A stretch of DNA of 64,000 nt from Allocatelliglobosispora scoriae (GCF_014204945.1 NZ_JACHMN010000002.1:4363001-4427000), one strand, 5' to 3'; positions 42,969 to 52,290 are shown, numbered from the stretch's first letter. Made by a program: numbers and translations. Notes: a model not told the origin generated them from the letters alone.

Positions 42969-44687
42969 ATGCTCTGGTACGGCGGGGATTACAACCCGGA
43001 ACAGTGGCCCGAGGACGTCTGGGCCGACGACATCGTGCTGATGCGCCGGGCCCGGGTCAATCTCGTCACCGTCGGTGTCTTCGCCTGGTCCCGGCTGCAA
43101 CCCGAACCCGACCGCTTCGATTTCGGCTGGCTGGACCGCATTCTCGACCGGCTCCACACTGGACGGATCGGCGTCGCGCTCGCCACGCCGACCGCCTCGC
43201 CGCCGCCCTGGTTCACCGCGCAGCACCCGGGGGCGATGCCCGTCGGCCGCGACGGTGTGCGGCTGACCCACGGCAGCCGCGACACCTACTGCGTCAACGC
43301 GCCCGAATTCCGCGCCGCGAGCCGAGCGATCACCGACTACCTGAGCAGCCGCTATGCCGAGCACCCGGCGCTCAAACTCTGGCACGTGCACAACGAATAC
43401 GGCACGTGGTGCTTCTGCGACCACTGCGCCGTCGAGTTCCGTGCCTTCCTGCGTGCCCGGTACGGCTTCGTCGAGCAGCTCAACGAAGCCTGGTGCACCG
43501 ATTTCTGGTCCCAGCGGTACGCCGACTTCGACGAGATCACACCGCCGCGCGCCACCCAGTACCTCACCAATCCGGCCCACGAGCTCGACTACCGCCGCTT
43601 CCTCTCCGAGGCGATGCTCGGCCACTACCGCCAGGCCCGGGAGCTGATCCGGACCCGGTCGCAGGCGCCGGTGACGACCAACTTCGTCCTCGGCGGCTGG
43701 GTCCCGGTCGACCACGCACGCTGGGCGCACGAGGTCGACCTCGTCGCGATCGACCACTACCCGTCCAGTGTCGCGACCGCCACCGCCGAGCGGGCGTTCG
43801 CTGCAGATCTCGCCCGGGGCTGGGCCCGCGCGGCCGGGCACCCGCACGGGCGCTGGCTGCTGATGGAGCACGCTCCCGGCGCCGTCCACGAGAACGGGGT
43901 GGTCCGCTCGACCGGTCCCGGGGCCATCGCCGACGCGGCGCGTACCTACCTCGATCGCGGTGCCGTCGGCGCGATGTACTTCCAGTGGCGGGCGTCGCGC
44001 GGCGGCGCCGAGCAGTGGCACCCGGCGATGGTGCCCCACGCGGGCGCCGGATCGCGCGTCTACGCCGAGATCGTGGCGCTCGGTGCCGAACTCGCCGAGC
44101 GGCAGCCCAACCGCGTCATCGCCGACGCCGCCGTGCTCTACGACGAGGAGACGATGTGGGCGTGGCAGGCACCGCACCTGCTCAGCCGGCACGTGGACTA
44201 TCCCGACCTGGTGGGGCGGACGCACCGGGCGCTCGCCGTGACCGCCGACGCCGTCGACGTGCTGCCGGTCGGCGCCTCGCTCGCGGGTTATCGGCTCGTC
44301 TGCTGCCCCGCGATGTACATCATGTCCGCCGTGACCCTCGCCGCCCTGCGCGACTATGCCGAGGCGGGCGGCACCGTGCTGATGACCTTCGGCTCCGGGC
44401 TGGTCGACGAGACGCTGCGGGTGACACCGGGCAGCGTCGAGGAGCTGACGGGTGTGCGGATCGCCGAGTGGTCACCCCTGCTTCCCGGCGAGGAGGTGGC
44501 GCTCGCAGACGGGGGCACCGGCACGCTCTGGCTCGACGAGCTCGAACCGCTGGATGCGGAGACGGTGCTCGCCGCTGTTGACGGCCGACCGGTGCTGACC
44601 CGGCATGCGATCGGGGCCGGCGCGGTCTACTACCTCGCCACGCGGCTCACCGACGAGGCGTATACCGCGCTCATCGCCAAGATCTAG
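42969..44687 (+). CDS. GH42 beta-galactosidase
   Basis: A 572-residue enzyme without a signal peptide, hence intracellular. The opening LWYGGDYNPEQWPEDVW is the family signature. The acid/base is E143 in HVHNEYG, and the nucleophile is E300 in LLMEHAPG. A zinc cluster of four cysteines (CVN..., CFCDHC around 110-155) is typical of GH42. The trimerisation domain (about 370-570) includes LYDEETMWAWQAP. At 572 residues it is shorter than the usual 650-680 and lacks much of the C-terminal beta domain. It could remove galactose from xyloglucan fragments taken up by the importer. The GGGAGG site precedes ATG 42969. Confidence 0.92.
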   Translation: MLWYGGDYNPEQWPEDVWADDIVLMRRARVNLVTVGVFAWSRLQPEPDRFDFGWLDRILDRLHTGRIGVALATPTASPPPWFTAQHPGAMPVGRDGVRLTHGSRDTYCVNAPEFRAASRAITDYLSSRYAEHPALKLWHVHNEYGTWCFCDHCAVEFRAFLRARYGFVEQLNEAWCTDFWSQRYADFDEITPPRATQYLTNPAHELDYRRFLSEAMLGHYRQARELIRTRSQAPVTTNFVLGGWVPVDHARWAHEVDLVAIDHYPSSVATATAERAFAADLARGWARAAGHPHGRWLLMEHAPGAVHENGVVRSTGPGAIADAARTYLDRGAVGAMYFQWRASRGGAEQWHPAMVPHAGAGSRVYAEIVALGAELAERQPNRVIADAAVLYDEETMWAWQAPHLLSRHVDYPDLVGRTHRALAVTADAVDVLPVGASLAGYRLVCCPAMYIMSAVTLAALRDYAEAGGTVLMTFGSGLVDETLRVTPGSVEELTGVRIAEWSPLLPGEEVALADGGTGTLWLDELEPLDAETVLAAVDGRPVLTRHAIGAGAVYYLATRLTDEAYTALIAKI

Positions 44688-44688
44688 C

Positions 44689-45395
44689 GCGCAAGATCGC
44701 GCTGTTTCCGGGAAGCTGGCCCTTCCGGTGCGGCCTGAGGGGCCGGCTTCCGGGAAAGAGCGCGATCAAGGGCTCGCCGAGAAGGGCGGCACGGAATTTC
44801 CGCAGATCGCGCTCGTTGCCCCACCCGCGCAGCGCCGGGCCCCGCGTGACGCGATGATGATCGCGCTCGTTCCGGGAAGTTGCGTCTATCTCAGCGCAAG
44901 ATCGCGCTGTTTCCCGGAAGCTGGCCCCTCCGGCGCGCCCTGAGGGGCCAGCTTCCGGGAACGAGCGGGATCAAGGGCTCGCCGAGGAGGGGCGGGGTGG
45001 CACGGAACTCCCGCAGCTCGCGCTTGTTGCCCGCCCGCGCAGCGCCGGGCCCGCGTGACGCGATGATGATCGTGCACGTTGCGGGAAGTTGCCGCTATCG
45101 CAGCGCAAGATCGCGCTCTTTCCCGGAAGCTGGCCCTTCCGGTGCGGCCGGAGGGGACTACTTCCGGGAAAGAGCGCGATCAAGGGCTCGCCGAGGAGGG
45201 GCGGCACGGGATTTCCGCAGCTCGCGCTTGTTACCTGCCCGCGCAGCGCCGGGCCCGCGTGACGCGATGATGATCGTGCACGTTGCGGGAAGTTGCCGCT
45301 ATCGCAGCGCAAGATCGCGCTATTTCCCGGAAGCTGGCCCTTCCGGTGCGGCCGGAGGGGACTACTTCCGGGAAACAACGCGATCAAGCCGCCTG
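44689..45395. repeat. Tandem array of four ~205-bp units, each with a long palindrome (family C)
   Basis: Units begin at 44689, 44894, 45103 and 45307, spaced 205, 209 and 204 bases; the last is cut short after about 90 bases. Each unit starts GCGCAAGATCGCGCT and forms a hairpin of about 75 bases: TTTCC(G/C)GGAAGCTGGCCC pairs with GGGCC..CTTCCGGGAAA, closing with GCGCGATC. A conserved spacer of about 130 bases follows, with GGCTCGCCGAG, CGCAGCGCCGGGCCCGCGTGACGCGATGATGATCG and AGTTGC. Copies are similar but not identical. It lies between the stops of GH42 and the convergent DMT-type gene. Short reading frames across it show no coding signal. Confidence 0.9.
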
Positions 45396-45419
45396 GGCGG
45401 CACTGAAAGAGGAGAGCGG

Positions 45420-46532
45420 TTACGCCCTGCCGCGGACGCGGGGGATCTCTATCGTCTGGTCCGAGAGGAGCGGAACCTCGGCGGTCGGCTGGTCGATCAC
45501 GTGATGGCCGTTGCCGTTGGCGTGGGAGCCGCCGTTCGCGATCCGGGGCGTGATCAGCTCGAAGGCCGCCGTCGTGTCGGCGGTGAGCCACGCCGGGCGC
45601 TCGTGCTGTGGCGGGGCAGGCCGTGCGGGAGCGGCCATCGCGGGCACCGTCTGAACGGTGCCCGGCCGGGCTGTGAGCTGGTCTATCCGCTCCGTGGTCG
45701 CCCCGGTCTGTGGCTCGGCATAGCGGGTGAGCGCGATGATCGACCCGAGCGTGGCGAGGAACCCGACGAGCGCGAGCCACTCCGTCCCCGGCCGGATCTG
45801 GTCACCGAGCAGCAGCAGTCCGATCGCCGCGGCGGGCACCGCACCGGCCGCGTCCATCGCCGCGACGGCGGCGTTGGTGGAGCCGCGCTGCATCGCCATG
45901 CCCAGGAAGACCTGGGCGGTGAGCGAGTGCACGATCACGAGGTAGAGCAGCGGGCTGGTGACGAACTCGAAGACCGAGTGCGTGTTGGCGAGCGGCCGGG
46001 CCGCCACCGCCGCGCAGGCGAAGCCGAGGCCGGAGACGGCGCCGAGCGCGACGCTGCCGGGCGTTCCCTGGATCCGGGCGGTGAAGAACCCCAGCCCGAC
46101 GATGAGGCCCAGCATGGCGATGAGGGCGATGATCGCGGGCAGCTCCAGCGGCTCCGAGGGCGCGGGCTGCGCCGCGACCGCGAGGCTGCCGATGCCGAGG
46201 ACGAGGATGCCGAGCAGGAACATCTCGCTCTTGGGCAGGCGCCACTTCAGCAGGAGCACGCCGAGGACCGCGGTGACGCCCAGCCCGGCGGCGAGGCTCG
46301 CCTGGACCAGGAAGAGCGGCAGGTCGCGCCGGGCGAAGAGGGCGAGGAAGAAGCCCAGGATCTGGCAGCCGAGGCCGACGAGGTAGGTGCGGTGTCGCAG
46401 GAGCCTGAGCAGCAACCCGGCATCCAGTGTCTGCTGCATCTTCGTTCGTGACGCACCCACTGATTGCAGCAAGTTGGCAATGCCGTACGCGACAATCATC
46501 GCCGCGAGGAACCACCACCCTGAAGACACCAC
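45420..46532 (-). CDS. DMT/EamA-like multi-span membrane protein
   Basis: A 370-residue protein with about nine to ten hydrophobic segments over residues 5-285 (for example LVGLGCQILGFFLALFA, IIALIAMLGLIVGLGFF, WLALVGFLATLGSIIAL). This is followed by a cytoplasmic polar tail of about 85 residues rich in Pro, Gly, His and Asn (ANGGSHANGNGHHVI). The pattern fits drug/metabolite transporter-like integral membrane proteins of actinobacteria. No substrate can be named. The start is uncertain: GTG 46532 lacks a ribosome site and an internal ATG (residue 12) is possible. The family C array lies beyond its stop. Confidence 0.75.
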   Translation of the reverse strand: MVSSGWWFLAAMIVAYGIANLLQSVGASRTKMQQTLDAGLLLRLLRHRTYLVGLGCQILGFFLALFARRDLPLFLVQASLAAGLGVTAVLGVLLLKWRLPKSEMFLLGILVLGIGSLAVAAQPAPSEPLELPAIIALIAMLGLIVGLGFFTARIQGTPGSVALGAVSGLGFACAAVAARPLANTHSVFEFVTSPLLYLVIVHSLTAQVFLGMAMQRGSTNAAVAAMDAAGAVPAAAIGLLLLGDQIRPGTEWLALVGFLATLGSIIALTRYAEPQTGATTERIDQLTARPGTVQTVPAMAAPARPAPPQHERPAWLTADTTAAFELITPRIANGGSHANGNGHHVIDQPTAEVPLLSDQTIEIPRVRGRA

Positions 46533-46669
46533 GGAGGAAGCTTAGACCCCTAGGGGTCAGGTTTGCCTCCGCGAGCCTGTCGGATGAGAGAGTGACCCCC
46601 CAAACGGTGCTACCAGGGCCGTTTTCGCCGGTCAGCGAGCGACATAGATCACACTCCGCACTCGTTGGA

Positions 46670-47473
46670 TCACAACGCGCGCAGGGCTCCCGGCGTCAGG
46701 AGCGACAGCACGTCAGTGTGCAACCGGCCGTTGGTGGCGATCGCGCTGCCGCCGCCGGGCCCGGGCCGCCCATCGAGATCGGTGAAGGTCCCGCCCGCCT
46801 CGGTGATGATCGGGATCAGCGCCGCGATGTCCCACAGCGAGAGTTCCGGCTCGACCATGATGTCCAGCGCACCCTCGGCGAGCAGCATGTAGCCGTAGAA
46901 GTCGCCGTACGCCCGGCTGCGCCATGATTTGCGCATAATGTCGAGCATCGACGCCAACCGGCCCGTCTGCTCCCAGGAGTGCAGCGAGGAGTAGCAGAAG
47001 CTGGCGTCGGCGAGACGGCGTACCCCCGAGACTTTGATCGGGGTCGCGGCCGCCTGGTGCCGGCCGGCGTAAGCGCCGAGGCCCCGCGCGGCCCACCAGC
47101 GCCGGCCCAGGGCCGGCGCCGAGACCAGCCCGACCACCGGCTCGTCGCCCTCCATCAGGGAGATCAGGGTGGCCCAGATGGGTACGCCGCGGATGTAGTT
47201 CTTCGTGCCGTCGATGGGATCGATCACCCACTGGCGGTTGCCGGCCGCGCCGGTGGACCCGAACTCCTCGCCCAGCACACCGTCGCGGGGCCGGGTGCGG
47301 GCCAGCGTGGAGCGCAGCGCCTTCTCCACCGCCGTGTCGGCGTCGGAGACGGGTGTCAGGTCCGGCTTGGAGTCCACGCGCAGGTCCAGGGACCGGAAGC
47401 GCGCCATGGAGAGCGAATCGGCGGTGTCGGCGAGCATGTGGGCGATTGCAAGGTCATCGGCGTACTTGGCCAC
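46670..47473 (-). CDS. hisN: Histidinol-phosphatase, inositol monophosphatase family
   Basis: A 267-residue magnesium-dependent phosphatase. The metal-binding motifs are GEEFG (about 68-72), DPIDGTKNY (about 85-93) and SLWDIAALIPIITEAGG (about 207-223). The YIRGVPIWATLISLM and SRAYGDFYGYMLLAEG segments are those of actinobacterial HisN, which dephosphorylates histidinol phosphate in histidine synthesis. ATG 47473 follows a short leader. It stands alone, away from other his genes, as is common in actinobacteria. A general inositol monophosphatase role is the main alternative. Confidence 0.9.
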   Translation of the reverse strand: MAKYADDLAIAHMLADTADSLSMARFRSLDLRVDSKPDLTPVSDADTAVEKALRSTLARTRPRDGVLGEEFGSTGAAGNRQWVIDPIDGTKNYIRGVPIWATLISLMEGDEPVVGLVSAPALGRRWWAARGLGAYAGRHQAAATPIKVSGVRRLADASFCYSSLHSWEQTGRLASMLDIMRKSWRSRAYGDFYGYMLLAEGALDIMVEPELSLWDIAALIPIITEAGGTFTDLDGRPGPGGGSAIATNGRLHTDVLSLLTPGALRAL

Positions 47474-47580
47474 GGGTGAAACCTAGCCGATCACCAGCGC
47501 CCGGGGGTATCGGGTTCGTGGCCTCTAGCTGATTACCTGGCGCCGCCTCGCGGGGCTCCCTCGCTTCGCTCGCTCACTCG

Positions 47581-49161
47581 TCAGGCCAGTCGCAACCACG
47601 CGGTCGTGTCGCCGGGGATCTTGCCGTCCTCGATCGGCGAGCTGCTGAGCACGATCTCGGCGTGCGCCGGCAGCTCCACCGGCTCGGGGGAGAAGTTGAC
47701 CACGACGCCGATGTCGCCCCGGCGGAACGCCAGCACCTGATCGGGCAGGCCGGGCAGCCAGGCGAAGGGAGCCGAGCTGAAGGAGCGGCGCAGCCGCAGG
47801 GCCCGCTGGTAGAGGCTGAGCATCGAGTCCGGGTCGTCCTGCTCGACCTCGGCGGTGAGCGCGGCCCACCCGGCAGGCTGGGGCAGCCACGGTGCCGTGC
47901 CCGTCGAGTTGAAGCCGAACGGGCTCTCCGTGCCGCTCCAGGGCAGCGGCACCCGGCAGCCGTCGCGGCCCTTGTCGGCGCCGTTGGTCTGGAAGAAGGT
48001 CGGGTCCTGGCGCAGCTCGTCGGGGATCTCCTCGACCTCCCAGAGCCCGAGCTCCTCGCCCTGGTAGACGTAGACACCGCCGGGCAGCGAGGTGCTGAGC
48101 AGCGCGGCGGCCCGGGAACGCAGCGTGCCGAGCTCGAGGTCGCTGATCTGGCCGACACGCGGGTCGTGCCAGTAGGACGTCTTGGCCCGGCCGTAACGGG
48201 TCACCGGGCGGGTCACGTCGTGGTTGGAGAGCACCCAGGTCGGCGAGGCCTCGACCAGCAGGTGCGAGGCGAGCGTGTCGTCGATGACCTTGCGCAGCGC
48301 GCCCGCGTTCCAGGCCGCACCGAGGAAGGGGAAGTTGAAGGCGGAGTGCAGCTCGTCGCCGCGCAGATAGCGGGCGAAGCGCTCCGGGTCGGCGATCCAG
48401 GCCTCGGCGACGAAGATCCGCTCGCCCGGGTACTCATCCATGATCCGGCGCCAGGACCGGTAGATCTCGTGCACGCCGTCGAGGTCGGAGAAGGGGCTCG
48501 GGGAGCCCTCCGCCGTGTCGGGCAGGCCGGGCACCTTGACCAGGTGGTCGGCGACGTCGATGCGGAAGCCGTCGACGCCGCGGTCGAGCCAGAAGCGCAG
48601 GATCCGCTCGAACTCGGCCCGGACCTCGGGGTTGTCCCAGTTCCAGTCCGGCTGGGCCGGGGCGAACATGTGCAGATACCACTCGCTGCCGGCCTGGGTC
48701 CAGGCCGGACCGCCGAAGTGGGACTGCCAGTTGTTGGGCGGGATCTCGCCGTTCTCCCCGCGGCCCTCGCGGAAGTGGAAGCGGGCCCGCTCGGGCGAGC
48801 CGGGCGCGGTCGCGAGCGCGTCGTGGAACCACGGGTGCTGGTCGGAGCAGTGGTTCGGCACGATGTCGATGATGATCCGCAGGCCCAGGTCGTGCGCCTC
48901 GGCGATGAGCTGCTCCGCCTCGGCGAGCGTGCCGAAGAGGGGCTCGATGTCGCAGTAGTCGGCGACGTCGTATCCGGCGTCGGCCATCGGGGACGGGTAC
49001 CACGGGCTGAACCAGATCGCGTCGATGCCTAGCCCGGCCAGGTAGCTCAGCCGCTTGCGGACCCCGGCCAGGTCGCCGATGCCGTCACCGTTGCCGTCCG
49101 CGAAGCTGCGCGGGTAGACCTGGTAGATGGCGGCGCTCGGCCGCCAGTCGGCTGTCGTCAT
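47581..49161 (-). CDS. GH13 alpha-glucosidase (oligo-1,6-glucosidase type)
   Basis: A 526-residue cytoplasmic glycoside hydrolase. The family blocks are in order: AAIYQVYPRSFADGNGDGIGDLAG near the N-terminus, DIVPNHCSDQHPWF, the nucleophile region GVDGFRIDVADHL, the acid FVAEAWI and the stabiliser LSNHDVTR. The calcium-type loop DGNGDGIGD marks the GH13 alpha-glucosidase clade. A small C-terminal beta domain ends the protein. ATG 49161 has GGGGAGCG upstream. It stands alone without MalEFG or a regulator beside it, so maltose, isomaltose or trehalose use cannot be distinguished. Confidence 0.92.
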   Translation of the reverse strand: MTTADWRPSAAIYQVYPRSFADGNGDGIGDLAGVRKRLSYLAGLGIDAIWFSPWYPSPMADAGYDVADYCDIEPLFGTLAEAEQLIAEAHDLGLRIIIDIVPNHCSDQHPWFHDALATAPGSPERARFHFREGRGENGEIPPNNWQSHFGGPAWTQAGSEWYLHMFAPAQPDWNWDNPEVRAEFERILRFWLDRGVDGFRIDVADHLVKVPGLPDTAEGSPSPFSDLDGVHEIYRSWRRIMDEYPGERIFVAEAWIADPERFARYLRGDELHSAFNFPFLGAAWNAGALRKVIDDTLASHLLVEASPTWVLSNHDVTRPVTRYGRAKTSYWHDPRVGQISDLELGTLRSRAAALLSTSLPGGVYVYQGEELGLWEVEEIPDELRQDPTFFQTNGADKGRDGCRVPLPWSGTESPFGFNSTGTAPWLPQPAGWAALTAEVEQDDPDSMLSLYQRALRLRRSFSSAPFAWLPGLPDQVLAFRRGDIGVVVNFSPEPVELPAHAEIVLSSSPIEDGKIPGDTTAWLRLA

Positions 49162-49345
49162 CAGCAACGCTCCCCGGTAGTGGTGTCCAGGGCAGGCTAC
49201 CCGTCCCCGGCAGCGCGGGCATCCGCTGCGCGCCGGGGGAGCGGTTCGAGGGCGTCCGCAGACGGGCGGCCGAGGGCGCGGCCGTGTGTGCTCCGTGCAC
49301 ACACGGTGCCGGGCAACGCCATCGGCCGCTCGTCTGCGAGCGTTC

Positions 49346-50122
49346 TCAGCGGTAGGACAGCGCTACGTCGCCGGAGGTGGAGCGCAGGGTGATCTTGTTG
49401 GTGGCGCCCGCCGTGTCGGGTACGCCCACCCGCTGATCCCCGGATCCGGTGTCCACGCTCACGCGGTAGTCGGCCCGCGGCACCGCGATGTCGACATCGC
49501 CGGAGGTGACCCGGGCGTCGAGGGAGTGCGGCGCGGCGGCGAAGTCGAGCAGCAGGTCGCCGGAGGTGAGGTCGGCCTCGAAGTCGGTGGCGATGAGGTC
49601 CGCCGTCGTCAGATCGCCGGAGGTGAGCGTCACCGAGATCGGCCCCGTGACATCACCGATCTTGACGTCGCCCGAGGTCGCCGTGATCTTGACGGCTCCC
49701 TTCGTACCGAGGACGTCGAGGTCGCCCGAGGTCGCGTCGATCTCCACCGCGATGTCGGTCGGCACCTTCACGGCATAGTCGATCGAGCAGTCGTCGCCCC
49801 ACCACCACCGGTTGTCGTCGCAGTGCAGCTTGATCCGCAGCGTGTCGCCGTCCCACCGCTCGGTGTAGGTGGGCTTGCTGCGGGACCACTTCAGGTAGCG
49901 GTCGATCGCGACCTCCTCCGTGGCGGGGCTCGCCGACACGTGCACGTTGCCGCTGTCGACGTCCTCGAAGACGATCTTGGTGATCGCGTGCTGATAGGTC
50001 TGCTCCTGATGCTCGGACTGCGGGTCGGGTCGGCCCACGAAACTCCAGGCCACGAGGCCGCCGATGAGCAGCGCGACGATGGTGAACGCCGTACCGAGGG
50101 CCCGCCAGGGTGACGAGGTCAT
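49346..50122 (-). CDS. DUF4097 beta-solenoid protein with membrane anchor
   Basis: A 258-residue protein. One membrane helix lies at about 10-31 (ALGTAFTIVALLIGGLVAW). The outer part ends in a repeated stretch of beta steps: DATSGDLDV, TATSGDVKI, TLTSGDLTT, DLTSGDLLL, RVTSGDVDI and RSTSGDVAL. This TSGD repeat is the hallmark of DUF4097 putative adhesin proteins. It starts one base after the response-regulator stop, so it belongs to the same operon. Such genes often accompany LiaFSR-like envelope-stress systems, which suggests a role in sensing or stabilising the envelope. The function is unproved. Confidence 0.87.
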   Translation of the reverse strand: MTSSPWRALGTAFTIVALLIGGLVAWSFVGRPDPQSEHQEQTYQHAITKIVFEDVDSGNVHVSASPATEEVAIDRYLKWSRSKPTYTERWDGDTLRIKLHCDDNRWWWGDDCSIDYAVKVPTDIAVEIDATSGDLDVLGTKGAVKITATSGDVKIGDVTGPISVTLTSGDLTTADLIATDFEADLTSGDLLLDFAAAPHSLDARVTSGDVDIAVPRADYRVSVDTGSGDQRVGVPDTAGATNKITLRSTSGDVALSYR

Positions 50123-50123
50123 G

Positions 50124-50765
50124 TCAGATCTCCAGATAACGAAGGACCGCGAGTACGCGGCGGTGGTCGCTGTCGGCCTGAGGCAGGTCCAACTTGGCGA
50201 AGATGTTGTTGACGTGCTTGCCGACCGCGCTCTCCGTGACGAAGAGCGCCGCCGCGATGCCGCCGTTGGAGCGGCCCTCGGCCATCAGGGCGAGGACCTC
50301 CCGCTCCCGTGGCGTGAGCCGGTCCAGCGGGTCGCTGTGCCGGCGCAGGAGGAGCTGTGAGACGACCTCCGGATCCAGGGCCGTGCCGCCGCCGGCGACC
50401 CGGCGCAGCGCGTCGAGGAACTCGGCCACGTCGGCGACCCGGTCCTTGAGCAGGTAACCGACCTTGCTGGTGGCGCCGGCGAGCAGTTCGGTGGCGTAGC
50501 GCTCCTCGACGTACTGCGAGAGCACCAGCACCGCGATCTCCGGCCACTGCCGCCGCATCACCAGCGCCGCCCGCAGTCCCTCGTCGGTGAAGCTCGGCGG
50601 CATGCGCACGTCGAGCAGCACCAGGTCGGGCCGGTGCTCGGCGACCTCGCGGAGGAAGGAGTCCGCATCCCCGGCGGAGGCCACCACCTCGAAGCCACCG
50701 GCATCGAGCAACCGGACCAGCCCTTCGCGGAGGAGGACCGAGTCCTCGCCGATCACGACTCGCAT
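50124..50765 (-). CDS. NarL/LuxR-family response regulator
   Basis: A 213-residue two-component regulator. The receiver domain (about 1-120) has the acidic pocket VVIGED, the phospho-acceptor D in LVLLDVRMPPSF (D54) and a lysine at GYLLKD. The C-terminal LuxR helix-turn-helix (about 145-205) reads LTPREREVLALMAEGRSNGGIAAALFVTESAVGKHVNNIFAKL. Its start lies 13 bases inside the kinase gene, so the pair is translationally coupled. The target genes are not visible; the DUF4097 gene just downstream is a natural candidate for autoregulation. Confidence 0.93.
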   Translation of the reverse strand: MRVVIGEDSVLLREGLVRLLDAGGFEVVASAGDADSFLREVAEHRPDLVLLDVRMPPSFTDEGLRAALVMRRQWPEIAVLVLSQYVEERYATELLAGATSKVGYLLKDRVADVAEFLDALRRVAGGGTALDPEVVSQLLLRRHSDPLDRLTPREREVLALMAEGRSNGGIAAALFVTESAVGKHVNNIFAKLDLPQADSDHRRVLAVLRYLEI

Positions 50766-51988
50766 GGCAGCTCCACGATGATCCGGGTCGGCCCGTCGGG
50801 TGGGCTCTCGATGTGCAGGGTCCCGTCGACCGAGCCGATGCGCTGGGCGAGTCCGCGCAGGCCCGTACCCGACTCCGGGTCGGCACCCCCGCGGCCGTCG
50901 TCGCTGATGGTGAGGCGGAGCCGATCGGCGTCGCGATGCACGGCGACCTCGGCCGACGAGGCCTCGGCGTGCTTGGCGACGTTGGCCAGCGCCTCGGAGA
51001 CGACGAAGTAGGCGACCGCCTCGATCGTCCGCGAGGGGCGGACGGGCACCTCGACGGTGAGCCGCACCGGCAGCGGCGCCCGGGCGGCGATGCCGGAGAG
51101 GGCGGCGTCGAGGCCGCGGTCGTCGAGCACGGCCGGGTGCAGGCCGCGGACGAGGTCGCGCAGCTCGGCGAGCGCCTGTTTCGCCTCGTCGTGGGCCTGC
51201 TCGATCACCAGGCGGGCCCGCGGGTCGAGGTCGGTGAGGGTGGCGCGGGCCATGCCGAGGTTCATCGCGAGGGAGACGAGCCGCTGCTGGGCGCCGTCGT
51301 GCAGGTTGCGCTCGATCCGCCGGCGCTCCGCGTCCGCGGCGTCGACGACGTCGGCCCGGCTCTCGGTGAGCTGTTCGACCCGGCGTTCGAGCAGCTCAGC
51401 CCGGCTGGGCTGCAGCAGCGCGCGGGCGGCGAGGGTGTCGAGGGCGGCGATCCCGCGGGCGATCGGCGCTGCGGCGGCGAGCAGGACGACGCCGCCGACG
51501 CCGAACAGTGTCGAGACCAGCGCGCTGCGGTCGATGCCCGGGTTCCCGGCGAGGTCACCGGCCGACCAGCCCGGCACGGCGCTCGCGATCAGGGCGAGTC
51601 CGACCGAGGCCGTGCCGACGACGAGGCCGAAACCGAGGACTCCGACCGGCCCGGCCACCAGCAGGTGGTATCCGAGCTGCCGCCAGAGCGCCGGGGAGGT
51701 CGTCTCGCGCACGGCCCGCTGGCTCCAGATCTCACCCACCCCGACGGGTACGGGCGGCGCCAGCTTCACGCCGAGCAGCCCGGCGAAGCGGCCGCTCTGC
51801 CAGGAGGTGAGCACTCGCGTGGTGGCGGCGAGGACGGCGAGGCCGAGTGGCGCGGCGACGACGGTGCAGCAGAGGACGAGGGTGAGGATAGCGACGAGCA
51901 GCGCGACGACGAAGGTGATCATCCCGGTGGCGAGCCCGCTGACGACGAAGACCGTGGCCCGCCAGGCCTTGCGGATCGTCAGCTTCAT
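50753..51988 (-). CDS. DesK-type sensor histidine kinase
   Basis: A 411-residue kinase. About four hydrophobic segments occupy residues 10-185, with an Arg-bearing PSPA-like region, and lack a large sensing domain, as in intramembrane-sensing kinases. HisKA_3 dimerisation follows with the phospho-acceptor histidine in ERRRIERNLHDGAQQRL (about 225-241). The ATPase domain ends with the G box DDGRGGADPESGTGLRGLAQRI. It phosphorylates the response regulator encoded directly after it. The start is uncertain among ATGs at 52015, 51994 and 51988. A weak site GGTGATGG favours 51988. Confidence 0.88.
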   Translation of the reverse strand: MKLTIRKAWRATVFVVSGLATGMITFVVALLVAILTLVLCCTVVAAPLGLAVLAATTRVLTSWQSGRFAGLLGVKLAPPVPVGVGEIWSQRAVRETTSPALWRQLGYHLLVAGPVGVLGFGLVVGTASVGLALIASAVPGWSAGDLAGNPGIDRSALVSTLFGVGGVVLLAAAAPIARGIAALDTLAARALLQPSRAELLERRVEQLTESRADVVDAADAERRRIERNLHDGAQQRLVSLAMNLGMARATLTDLDPRARLVIEQAHDEAKQALAELRDLVRGLHPAVLDDRGLDAALSGIAARAPLPVRLTVEVPVRPSRTIEAVAYFVVSEALANVAKHAEASSAEVAVHRDADRLRLTISDDGRGGADPESGTGLRGLAQRIGSVDGTLHIESPPDGPTRIIVELPCES

Positions 51989-52235
51989 GTCCATCACCGT
52001 AGAGACCGGCGCCATCGGTTTCGATGGGGCAGGCATCCGACGTGATGGTGGGGCTAGCCATACCCCCGTGGGGGCCAGCCTGGTGAGAGGTGCCAGGCCG
52101 GCCCGGTCACCAAAGAGCGCCAGGCGCCCTAACGGGTGTGATTTCGCGAAAAGTGGAGGAGGCGCGGAGCTCGCAGGGGCACTAACATGCTCCTTACTGT
52201 GTGGACGGTCGTCGAGGCAGGTCGCACAGTCGAGC

Positions 52236-52270
52236 CGTGGGGACTCCGGAGGGCGTCTGGAGTCCCCACG
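52236..52270. terminator. Hairpin downstream of rsgA
   Basis: Twelve-base arms (52236-52247 and 52259-52270, CGTGGGGACTCC and complement) with an 11-base loop. It lies about 108 bases beyond the rsgA stop (minus strand) and upstream of the kinase gene. The space between 52010 and 52235 shows no gene. Confidence 0.6.
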
Positions 52271-52290
52271 GGTGTTTGTCGCTGATGGGG

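Noticed and set aside
44689-45395. Possible CRISPR array
   Set aside because: Units are about 205 bases with conserved spacers, repeats are long palindromes and no cas genes are near.
44880-45504. Short repeated coding frames within the tandem array
   Set aside because: They arise from the repeat itself, lack ribosome sites and vary by frame between units.
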